This document shows positions 47,613 through 64,000 of a DNA stretch of 64,000 nt, one piece after another. Under the pieces are notes generated by a model. That model did not search any database. It worked only from the letters and a program-made list of their open reading frames with translations, and was not told where the DNA came from. The translations under genes were made by a program, and so were the position numbers. How positions within the stretch are numbered: position 1 is the first letter of the stretch; each line of letters begins with the position of its first letter. The DNA comes from Brachypodium distachyon (lineage: Eukaryota > Streptophyta > Magnoliopsida > Poales > Poaceae), in NCBI RefSeq assembly GCF_000005505.3, contig NC_016133.3, forward strand, positions 58,617,237-58,681,236. Reading direction: 5' to 3'.

Positions 47613-48267
47613 CATACATATATACACATACACACACACACACCATTTCGGTTAGGTACTCCGACATCCACACCCTCTCAGAGAAACCCAATGTAGGTTC
47701 AGCGAGTATAACCAGAATTAGCTCATCCGGGGCGGCCAGGCCAGGTACCTGAAACTTGTCGATGGGGAAGTCGTAGATCCCGGCGAGCTCATTGTAATCG
47801 ATGATGTCCTCGCCGAACTCCCGCACCTCGGCCACCAGCTTAGCCACCTGCTGCGACTTGTACTCCTCCGACTGCTGCCTCCGCGCCGCGGTTTCCTCCC
47901 GCGAATCCTCCGCCTCCTCCCCTTCATCCTCATCCTCGCCGCCGCTCTCCTCGTCCACCAGCTCCTCCTCGTCCTCGTCGTACTCCGCGTCGGCGTCGAG
48001 GGTTTCTATCTCGTCGTCATCCTCCTCCTCCTCCTCCTCCTCCTCCTCCTCCTCCTCCTCCTCCTCCTCGTCATCGTCGTCGTCGGACACCGGGGCGGCG
48101 GCGCGGGACGGGGAGCGCGCGGAGGGGAGATGGAGCGGGGCGGCGGGGCCTTGGGCTGGGCGGGACGGAAGGAGGAGCGGCGGCGGGGTTTGGGGGAGAG
48201 CGTGGCGAGAGGCGGCGGTGGCTGGAGGTGGGAGGAGCAGGAGGAAGTGCGGGGCGAGGCAGTGCAT
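39243..48267 (-). CDS. ISE2: DExH-box RNA helicase, chloroplastic (ISE2/DExH15, Ski2-like)
   Basis: Sixteen exons, start at 48267: 48267-47749, 47441-47266, 46716-46603, 46358-46250, 46168-46082, 45714-45596, 44956-44776, 44639-44040, 43957-43679, 43202-42996, 42380-42036, 41524-41288, 40683-40463, 39890-39791, 39667-39521, 39341-39243. They sum to 1179 aa, close to Arabidopsis ISE2. The N-terminus fits a transit peptide. It is followed by an acidic domain with a run of about 17 Glu. Helicase motifs are APTSSGKT (about 190), DEVH (289-292), [27 protein letters not shown] and [10 protein letters not shown] (579-588). The C-terminal half is the family-specific DSHCT-like region. ISE2 acts in chloroplast RNA processing and translation and affects plasmodesmata. 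Exon 7 is followed by a GC-AG intron. It is convergent with the formin gene, with 277 bases between stops. Confidence 0.96.
41087..41174. mobile_element. Stowaway MITE in an ISE2 intron
   Basis: Flanked by TA on both sides. It begins CTCCCTCCGACC and ends GGCCGGAGAGAG. The arms continue as ATTACTTGT and ACAAGTAAT. About 88 bp, with intact TIRs and TSD. Confidence 0.88.
47558..47643. repeat. Compound (TA)n (CATA)n (CA)n microsatellite in ISE2 intron 1
   Basis: About 24 TA units are followed by CATA and CA units, between the first and second exons of ISE2. This is a simple repeat, likely polymorphic in length. Confidence 0.95.
48021..48070 (-). repeat. GAG trinucleotide repeat coding poly-Glu in ISE2 exon 1
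   Basis: An in-frame run of GAG codons (CTC on the plus strand) encodes about 17 consecutive Glu within a longer Asp/Glu domain. The purity of the codon suggests recent slippage expansion. Confidence 0.9.
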
Positions 48268-48698
48268 GGCGGGAGGGGTGGGTGCGGTGAAGAACGGGTG
48301 ATTCCGCCGGGCCGGGAGAGGCGGGCGGGAGGGGGAAGACGAGATAATGCTAGGATTTTAATTTTCGCTTTTCCACACGATCACCCAAAATACGCCAACC
48401 AACTGCGTTTACGGCTTCTGCTACTTTACGCCAATGCCGTGCTTCGGAACTGCTTAGGACTCTCTCTTTTTTTTTGAGAATTAGGACTCAGGTGACGCCG
48501 GGCCGAAGGACTCGGAACCGATCCCGACAACGAGTCATATTCTGGCCCGGCACAAATCGATCTAACGGCCTATTAAAGCCCAATCAGCCGTCGCAAGGTT
48601 CTCCAACCAATTAGCAGGTCGACCCAGCCTTCTTCTCGAGAGATCAAAGCGCAAGATCTTTGTACCAATCGACAAAGCTTTTACGTACGAGAGAAGAC
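48268..48698. promoter_or_regulatory. Divergent promoter region, ISE2 (-) and DUF295 gene (+)
   Basis: 431 bases between opposed start codons. No clear TATA box for either gene was seen; ISE2's side is GC-rich. Confidence 0.5.
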
Positions 48699-49757
48699 AT
48701 GTCGTCGTCGTCGAGTAGCCTGCAGCTGCCGTGCCTGGCCGTGGAGTACCGATGGACGGGCACCGGCAACTGTGCCACGACATCAATGTTCACCGTGGCC
48801 GGGAAGAAGCATCAAGATCAGCCAATCACCGTGCGCACGGACTCCAACGAGCTCTTCAACAAGTGCTTCTGCCCGACTCCACAAGGGTGGATCCTCGTCC
48901 GGGATCGCCAGGACGTCACCGACACGTACCTGCTAGACCCCCACACCCACCACGACCAGGAGAACAATAGTTACAAGACACGTAGCATCGCTCTCCCTCC
49001 ATTGCTGGTCGACCAGGACGATCTCATCCACTGCACCTGCCTCCTCTCAGACAAGCCAAATTCCCCTTCCTGCGTCCTTCTCGTGGTCGAGCCCTACGAG
49101 CCCGTCATCTGGTACGTGAACGTCAAGGGTGACCGGTGCTGGACGAGGCACCAGTACGATCTCGGGGTCCAGGGCGACGAAGAAACCTCCGGGTTGCAAC
49201 ACAAGATCCTCATGAGCTCCGCCGCCGCGTGCCGGGGCAAGTTCTACTTCATGACCTCGCCCAAGGACTTCGGCGTGCTCGAGTTCTCGCCGGGGCCGGT
49301 GTTCGCCTCGTTGGCCGTGGACGATGGCGGCTACGACCCCAAGGAGTCCGCCAAGGCGTTCCTGGTGGAATCCGACGAGGAGCTCTACATGGTGAGGCAG
49401 CTGCATGATCGGGACTACAACGAGGCCGTCGTGTACAAGATGGATCGTGGCCGTCGTCAATGGCGCGCCGCGCGTGATCTCGGCGGCCGCGCCTTCTTCG
49501 TGGGCCCGTTCGGCTTTGGGGCGTCGTGCTTGGCTGGAGATCTGTATCGGTCTGACTGTGTCTACTCCCTTGTTGACCCGTTGGACAAGCGTTTCAGGAT
49601 CTTCGACGTCACGGATGGGACCGTGGAGTGGCTCAAGATTGAAGAAGCTTGGGTTTACAGGTTCAGAGATGAACATGGCATGGATCCCCGACAAATTATG
49701 CACCGACTAGTCCGCAGAATGGCATGGATGCTCCCAATTGATCCCAAAGCTGCTTAA
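48699..49757 (+). CDS. DUF295 (F-box-associated beta-propeller) family protein
   Basis: A single exon of 352 aa. The order of motifs (CFCPTPQGWILVRD; TYLLDPHT; SIALPPLL; GKFYFMTSPKDFGVLEFSP; LVESDEELYMVRQL; VYKMDRGRRQWRAARDLGGRAFFVGPFG; SDCVYSLVD) is that of the plant DUF295/KIB1-4 propeller domain, a large fast-turnover grass family. No F-box is visible at the N-terminus, so it is a propeller-only member. Function is not established for most members; some relatives are targeted to organelles or act in SCF complexes. The start is the first ATG (ACATGTCG); the upstream extension in this frame lacks ATG. It lies 244 bases from a PIF/Harbinger element and may be a lineage-specific insertion between ISE2 and the dynamin gene. 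Confidence 0.88.
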   Translation: MSSSSSSLQLPCLAVEYRWTGTGNCATTSMFTVAGKKHQDQPITVRTDSNELFNKCFCPTPQGWILVRDRQDVTDTYLLDPHTHHDQENNSYKTRSIALPPLLVDQDDLIHCTCLLSDKPNSPSCVLLVVEPYEPVIWYVNVKGDRCWTRHQYDLGVQGDEETSGLQHKILMSSAAACRGKFYFMTSPKDFGVLEFSPGPVFASLAVDDGGYDPKESAKAFLVESDEELYMVRQLHDRDYNEAVVYKMDRGRRQWRAARDLGGRAFFVGPFGFGASCLAGDLYRSDCVYSLVDPLDKRFRIFDVTDGTVEWLKIEEAWVYRFRDEHGMDPRQIMHRLVRRMAWMLPIDPKAA

Positions 49758-50332
49758 TTAGCTACTCCTACATGCAAACTGAATAGGATTTTTTTTCTTG
49801 TTTCTCAATTAATTTTTAGTCATGCGACGGTATTTCTTGGTGTATTCTTAGCGCACACATATGTTTTGGGCAATTTCGAAGTTTTAACTGCCGTATCAAT
49901 GAATTTCTTCCTTTTAAATTGCTTTGGAATTTCCAACACCCCTAAGCTCTCGCACGACCGGTGCTTTCCGCCCGTCGATTCCTTGCGCCGACGGGCACTT
50001 AGAGCAACTCCAGGAGCTTCCCTATATCTCATCCCCTAAATCTCATATACGAGGATCCCTTATTTTGCCCCCCCCCCCCACAAATCACAACACTCTTCGG
50101 CAGATTTCCCAAATCCCATCCCCTATAATTGATTTGTCTATATTATATTCATATCTTTCAACCGATTTGCTAAACTTTAATATTTCAAATGAGTCGATTT
50201 GAAATCGTATATTTGAAACGCATATAATTAAATTAAAATGTTTTATTTTATTCATAATTAATTATTTAAGTACACTATAATATTATATTTTAATTAACAT
50301 AGTCTTTATAAATTACGAAATCTTCTATACCG

Positions 50333-50413
50333 GGTATATTTCCAACGGCTATATTTCCAACAGTTATATTTCCAACGGCTATATTTTGAACAGCTCTTTT
50401 TCAAACGGCTATA
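50333..50413. repeat. Subterminal tandem repeats of the PIF/Harbinger element
   Basis: The unit TATATTTCCAACGGC repeats about five times with small changes (GGCTATATTTCCAAC, AGTTATATTTCCAAC, GGCTATATTTTGAAC, CAAACGGCTATATTT). The array lies just upstream of the transposase TATA box (TATATATAT, 50421). Such arrays often bind transposase; that is inference here. Confidence 0.75.
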
Positions 50414-50497
50414 TTTTTCCTATATATATGAAGCTGTGAAGCCATTGACCATTCACTCTCCACCCATCTCTGAATCTCCTCTCATACAACTCACACA

Positions 50498-51848
50498 ATG
50501 AGTCGCAACTTACTTTGGCAATGCGTGAGCTCGTCGTCGTCGGATGAAGACGACGGCAACGAGGACAACCAGTACGACGACGAACTAATGGTTGTTATGA
50601 CAGCCTTAGTTCTTCATCAGAACATGCGGTTGAATCCTCGACGCCATGGCAGTTCTGTGCCAGGGCGTCAAGTCATACACCGCAATAGGGCAGCCGGGCA
50701 TGCTAGATTATTTGAAGACTACTTTGCACAACATCCTATCTATGGGCCACCATTCTTTCGAACAAGGTATGCAATGCGTACATTTTTATTTGTTAGCATT
50801 TTTGTTGTTTATCTTGTCTGCATCTCATTATATATCTTTGTTCACACAGGTTCCGGATGGCTCGGCCGCTGTTTTTCCGCATTCTACAAGCTGTGCGGGA
50901 ACATGATGACTATTTTCTGCAAAGGAGAAATGCCGCTGGAGTTCTTGGGTTAACATCTCTACAAAAGGTAACCGCGGTATTCCGAATGTTGACTTATAGT
51001 GTAGCGGCAGATGCTACAGATGAGTATGTTAGGATTGGAGAAAGTACTGCTTTAGAGAGTTTGAGGAGATTTGTTAAAGCTATTGTTGAAATCTTTGGAG
51101 AAGAGTATCTTAGATCTCCAAATGAAGTTGATACTGCTAGATTGCTTGCAATTGGAGAGAGCAGAGGCTTTCCTGGAATGCTAGGAAGCATCGATTGTAT
51201 GCATTGGGAGTGAAAGAATTGCCCTTCGGCATGGCAAGGCATGTATACTGGCCATGTCCAGGAGCCCACAATCATTCTTGAAGCCGTTGCTTCACAAGAT
51301 CTTTGGATTTGACATGCCTTCTTTGGTTTACCAGGCTCTCTGAATGGCATCAATGTTCTTCACCGTTCCCCTATCTTTGCAAGGCTGGCAGAAGGACAAG
51401 CCCCAGAAGTTAATTATACTATCAATGGAAACAATTATTCAATGGGGTATTACCTTGCAGATGGGATATACCCACAATGGGCCACATTGGTCAAGACAAT
51501 ACCCTCTCCACTGGGATATACCCACAATGGGCCACATTTGTTAAAGCTCGTTTTGCGATTATTCGTGGTCCAGCAAGAATGTGGAATCAAGAAGTTCTCC
51601 ATGATATCATGACAGCTTGTGTCATCATGCATAACATGATAGTTGAAGATGAGCGAGATGAAGGCATAGATGACTACAACTATGATAACATGGGAGAAAA
51701 GGTTATTCCCTCTCATGCACACACGGCTGAATTCTCAGAGTTTATTCAGAATCATCTCAATATTCGGAATGCACAAGCCCACTCTCAACTAAAGGATGAT
51801 CTAGTTGAGCACCTCTAGGAAATGTATGGAGCAATGCAGTGTTTTATT
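50498..51848 (+). pseudogene. PIF/Harbinger DDE transposase, inactivated
   Basis: Exon 1 starts at ATG 50498 with an acidic N-terminus and ends near 50768. Exon 2 starts at about 50851 (FRMARPLFFRILQAV). The family core is clear: [65 protein letters not shown] and LKDDLVEHL. Damage: TGA at 51211 and 51310 and TAG at 51816, each where Trp is expected; Gly (51346) for the second catalytic Asp of the ND-IN motif; and loss of the segment that should carry the catalytic Glu, replaced by a 27-base direct repeat (51462 and 51512). It cannot encode an active enzyme. Confidence 0.9.
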
Positions 51849-52117
51849 TATCTAGTTAGAATTAGGATCTAAGTCGGAAATGTTTTGTCCCGAAGAAGGT
51901 TACCCTGCTGACATGATCTATTTATATTTCTTGTATTTCCGGTACCATGTAGTGTTTTTACATTATGGAGGGGTGTAATATCATGTATGCAACTACTTCA
52001 TTGAATAAATATTCTCCATGCAACAAATATTCTGCTTATAACAAAATTTTTGCATACAACAAATAGTTCATACAACAAATAGTCCATACAACAAATATTC
52101 TGCATACAACAAATAGT

Positions 52118-53288
52118 TCATTTAGATCGTCTAGAAGCAATGATATCACGTCTTAACAGCTTTTAGTATTCTTGTTGGTCCACATCCATAGAACTTAAGT
52201 CCTTGTTCATGATTTCCATTTCCTAATTTCTCTTCTCCAATTCAAACTTCATTTCTTGATTTCTCTTCTCCAATTCAAACTTTTCTCTCTCAATTGCCAG
52301 TACTCCAACATAACGCTCTTTTTTCCCTGCCTCTCTTGCTTCCTCTCTTGCATTTCCTGCCATCTCTCTTGCTTCCTCTCTTGCCCGTCTTTCCATGTCT
52401 CTTGCTTTTTCCACCGCCGTCCTCTTTGAAAACACAAGATCCAAAGCCATCACAACAGAACTATCATCACTAGAGATAACATTTTTTACCTCGACGTTGC
52501 CGCTCTTTCTCCGCCTTCCTGCCAATAGGTCTCTGCATGTGATCCGCTTTGGCTGGAATGTAGCTTCAGATTCATCAATATGTACTGTGTCGGTTCCCGG
52601 AGTAGACATACTTGGACTTGCATTGGAGCTTGACTTTTGTTTTTTATTACTTTGAGATGACCTATCAATTTGAGCTAACCATTTTTTATTGAAACGTAGC
52701 ATGCTCCAACAGTGCAACAAAACAAATGGTCTTTTAGACTTATCTGTTGCTTTGTACATTGAACAAGCCTCAACAATCTGCACATTATCATTAAAATAAC
52801 TCTACTTGAACAAAAGATAAGAAGGTACTGTCAAAGTGAAATGATATACAAATGCATTACCTTATCTTGTTCCGTCTTCCCGCTTGCATTCCTATTTGTA
52901 ATCTGCTCAAAACAACCACAAAATCTGCCAACTTGTTCCTTCACAACAGCCCAACGGTGTGTGAGAGAACTAATGTTGCGGTCACTTCCTTCAGGCTGGT
53001 GCACTGCTCATGAATTCTCTTCCAATAAGTAGCATTCTTTTGTTCATTCCCTACTATTGGATCCAAACTAGCATACAACCATGCCGAGACCAACACTTGG
53101 TCTCCCTCAATGGTGAATTTTTTTGTTCTCTTGTTGTTTGGTCTCACCGGAGGAGTAACAATTTCAGTTAACATTGGTTGCTCTCCAATTGGGCTGTAAT
53201 TGTGAGTGTCATCCCAAACTTCATCAACGCCGACTCTCTCACTCAATAAACTAGTATATATACCCATTGCATCATCTTGAAAATCCAT
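52118..53288 (-). pseudogene. PIF/Harbinger ORF1 (Myb/SANT-like, NAM-associated C-terminal) protein, degraded
   Basis: The minus-strand start MDFQDDAMGIY (53288) leads into a trihelix/SANT region (KFTIEGDQVLVSAWLYASLDP, then NATYWKRIHE). A one-base shift near 53005 moves to the frame HQPEGSDRNISSLTHRWAV, WAVVKEQVGRFCGCFEQI. An intron (52860-52778) follows, then KRPFVLLHCWSMLR and a long Lys/Glu/Arg coiled coil. A stop at 52223-52225 interrupts the tail, which continues EMEIMNKDLSSM to a second in-frame stop at about 52175. This is the DNA-binding partner that PIF-like elements encode with the transposase. Confidence 0.82.
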
Positions 53289-53399
53289 CACAGCACTCTG
53301 TAATTTCACAAATGGTAGACAAATATCATTTCTATTTGTACAGAACTTTGCTTCAATTTGCAATGTCATATGTAAGAGTGATCAAAATTGCGCTGCATT

Positions 53400-53780
53400 C
53401 TCTCATCTCTGCCATCCCGAGCACCATCTCCTTCTCCCAATCCAACTCTCTCTTCTTCTCCCTCTGGACAACAACGCCAGTACCACCCCCTGCGGCCCTC
53501 TTCTCCTTCTCATGCTGGACAGGACCACCGACGCTCCCCTCTTCTCCTCCTCCCTCCCCGGCACCCCTCCCTTCCCTCGCCCGCGCCCCTCCCCTCTTCT
53601 CCTCCTCCCTCTGGACAACAGCGCCGCCAGCCCAACCCCGTGCCCGTGCCCCTCCACCTCCGCCCAGATCCTCAGCCCGCGCCCCTCTTCCCTCCCCTCT
53701 GCTCCCTTCCAACGCCCGCGAGCCTACCCTGCGCCCGTGTCCCTCTCGACAACAAAGAAGAAGAAGATGCAGAAGAAGAA
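53400..53780. repeat. GC-rich imperfect repeats inside the PIF/Harbinger element
   Basis: Phrases such as CCCTCTGGACAACA recur (about 53460, 53610 and, degraded, 53730) within C/T-rich blocks (TCTTCTCCTCC). The region breaks up into long frames on both strands that are low-complexity, Arg/Gly- or Pro/Ser-rich, and not credible genes. It may be ORF1 promoter or leader, or captured host DNA. Confidence 0.55.
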
Positions 53781-54002
53781 TACCCGGGCGGAGGCGTGGA
53801 GCAGAGGAACGCGCGGGAGGGAGATCTCCGCCTCGGTGGTTGCCGGATGGGGGATCCGAGCGCGCTCGCCGATATGAGGGATTTGGGGCGCTCGCGGATA
53901 TGGGGCATGGGATTGGGCTTCTGCTGGAGAGTGGTTTTGGGCCCAAAAGCCCCAAATTTAGCTATTGGGGGTCACATAGGGCATCTGCTGGAGTTGCTCT
54001 TA

Positions 54003-54970
54003 GGAAAAATCCTACCATGAGAGTAGCCTTTTGTAAGGCACGTGTTCGGATTCTTGTTCTCTTACGACTCTTGCATAATTAATGAACCGAGGCAAATCTT
54101 TGCCTCTATTTTGAAAAAAGAGAGGAGAAGACCAAAAACTCAATGCCCAGCTTAGGATGGTGCCCACCTACCATCGACACCATTCACCGTTTGGATATTC
54201 ATGCTATTTTTAAACGACATGCAACTACATATTTTCTCACTTTCTTATTGTGTTGACCTAAAATTCTTCCACACACACACCCTCAACTCTTCCAAGAATC
54301 AGTTCTTCGCGGTGTACATAAACTGGAAGCCAGGTTCAGTAATTCGTGTCAACTGAGTACTTCGCGGTATACATAATTGGCTACTTGTTGTAGAGCCTTT
54401 TTCTTTTTAACTCAACTTGTTGTAGAGTCTCTGTGTCAACTGTTCTTATTTTGTACCAGTACATAAACTGGAAGCCAAGTTCAGTTCTCCTCCGTCGGTT
54501 TGGCTCGTTGGCTGAGGAAATCTTTTGAGTGGGCCTCTGCCGGCGCAATATCCAAGGTCAGCCCATTGGTCCATCCTACCGTAGACTCTGGGCCTCAGGC
54601 CTCAGCCCGTGCCGACCAGCCTCTCGCCACGTAGAAAAAAAAGAACTCCCGAGCCAGATCTGAAACCAACCGAACTCGACCGACCGACGCGCCCGAAGGC
54701 CCCGAACCGAACCAGCAACAAACGTTCCGCACCGCACGGTCCCATCAACTTGAAAAGCAACCGCGAGCCTGCAACGACTGCTGCCCTTGCCCGTCTCAAA
54801 TCCCGTTCCCAGGCCCAGCTGACAGACAGCAGCCCCCCCTCCGCCTACGCGTCTCGCATCCAATTTCCTCGCAACAGCAGCAGCAGCGCAGCAGCAGTCC
54901 CACCCTTCTCCCAACCCCGACTCGAACTCCCCGAGATCTCCCCGACCGCGGCCTCGAGATCCCCGTGCCC
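54003..54970. other. Intergenic DNA and promoter/leader of the dynamin gene
   Basis: It includes a local duplication (ATAAACTGGAAGCCA-GTTCAG at about 54318 and 54463; TTCGCGGT-TACATAA at 54307 and 54361). The last 400 bases are C-rich and likely hold the core promoter and 5' UTR of the dynamin gene. Confidence 0.5.
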
Positions 54971-63216
<8,246 letters not shown>

Positions 63217-64000
63217 CAAGAATGGTAAATATATGTCGGCCGTCATCTGTCAACATCATATTTTCGTGGCAGGCTCTCATTCCCGACTGATATTGGTCGA
63301 AGAAAACACATGGGATTGAAGAATGGAGAGTTGGCAAGAGGTTGCGTGAATGATGTGTATCCAGAGAACCTCAGTTGTTTATAGAAATATGTAGGTTATG
63401 GTGGTTATTTCACGATCATTTTGCCACATTGATCTGTCTGATGTTCTCTCGGCCTGTGAGATTTTGTGGCCACAGATCAGTTGATCTTGGTTTTGTACTA
63501 TGTTGTAACTTGTCCATCATACTGGCATGTATTTTTATTACACAGTGGTGTATTATTTCTTCCATTCTTTTTTACCTCACCAGAGTTGTATTCGATATTT
63601 GAGGCAATATATGTTCAAACTATGCAACTCTTTGATCTCGTCGGCATTCTTTAACGAACCATGAGAAATCGCAAGCATTGCTCTGCTTGATATAGTTTCT
63701 GTGTTTTCCTAGCCACATGTGTGCATCTTTCCCAACACGAAGTTTTATGAGGCCAGGTAATATTGCTGCTCCTTGGTTCAGAACTACAGCATTCCGTTCC
63801 TATATTGCTGTTCTAGAGCAAGGATCTAGAGCCATGATTCTTCCCTTGTTCCAAGTTCTGTGATTTAAGATGAACAACTCTGCTGCACAGTGAACAAAAT
63901 CTGAAGAACTGAAAGGAATGTTGGGACAGCCTATGCAATAGCAATTCTGCTTTCTTTTTATGCACCGGCAGCGAATTTACATTTGCATGTCAATGCCTCC
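63217..64000. other. 3' UTR and downstream flank of DRP2
   Basis: No new gene start was recognised before the window ends. The sequence is AT-rich with short chance frames only. Confidence 0.5.

Larger units (their letters stand above)
50002..53999. mobile_element. PIF/Harbinger DNA transposon, complete ends, 3998 bp
   Basis: Terminal inverted repeats begin GAGCAACTCCAGGAGCTTCC (5') and, read inward on the minus strand, GAGCAACTCCAGCAGATGCC (3'): 21 of the first 24 positions match. TTA direct repeats flank both ends (49999-50001 and 54000-54002), the 3 bp target typical of PIF/Harbinger. Inside, a transposase remnant on plus (50498-51848) converges on an ORF1 remnant on minus (53288-52118). 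The 5' side carries subterminal tandem repeats (50333-50413), and the 3' side a GC-rich imperfect repeat region. The ends suggest a fairly recent insertion, but both genes are broken. Confidence 0.93.

Noticed and set aside
53353..53955. Minus-strand frame (200 codons) and overlapping plus-strand frames inside the PIF element
   Set aside because: Low-complexity Gly/Arg/Glu or Pro/Ser sequence from C/T-rich repeats, open in several frames at once. No domain.

Overview
The window is nuclear DNA from a grass (Poaceae). The genes have many short introns with GT-AG ends and GC-rich first exons. Stowaway-type MITEs carry CTCCCTCCG termini, and Helitron, PIF/Harbinger and microsatellite debris fills the spaces between genes. 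I suspect a small-genome pooid such as Brachypodium. From memory only, the set of neighbours resembles the end of rice chromosome 2; this was not checked.

Layout. 1-1720 (+) is the 3' end of a TORTIFOLIA1/SPIRAL2-like microtubule-associated protein gene. 3308-6144 (+) is an atypical two-DNA-binding-domain E2F (DEL type, 10 exons, 422 aa). 7542-10828 (+) is mitochondrial pyruvate dehydrogenase E1 alpha (8 exons, 390 aa). A gene-poor 10 kb follows, with hairpin elements, a Myb/SANT-like transposon fragment and a 0.3 kb Helitron. 21172-22311 (+) is an intronless GT8 GATL glycosyltransferase (379 aa). 22.3-32.8 kb is a second gene-poor island with duplicated fragments. 32926-33899 (+) is a sphingoid-base C4-hydroxylase-like gene broken by a 50 bp tandem duplication. 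35032-38965 (+) is a class I formin (884 aa). 39243-48267 (-) is the DExH-box RNA helicase ISE2/DExH15 (16 exons, 1179 aa). 48699-49757 (+) is a DUF295 protein. 50002-53999 is a complete but decayed PIF/Harbinger transposon. 54971-63216 (+) is a DRP2-type dynamin (22 exons, 921 aa).

These are independent housekeeping and cell-biology genes, not a pathway cluster. They cover cell-cycle control (E2F-like), mitochondrial carbon entry (PDH), wall synthesis (GATL), sphingolipids (SBH-like), actin and membrane traffic (formin, dynamin), microtubules (TOR1-like) and chloroplast RNA (ISE2). Exon boundaries were read by hand: each multi-exon model closes in frame, with total length divisible by three. 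No tRNA, rRNA or CRISPR was seen.

The most unusual structures are four. The hydroxylase-like gene has a tandem duplication that also supplies a possible rescuing splice acceptor. A decayed copy of the formin promoter lies on the far side of that gene. The PIF/Harbinger element has clean termini but a dead transposase. A Helitron insertion has its empty site preserved in a related repeat elsewhere in the window.
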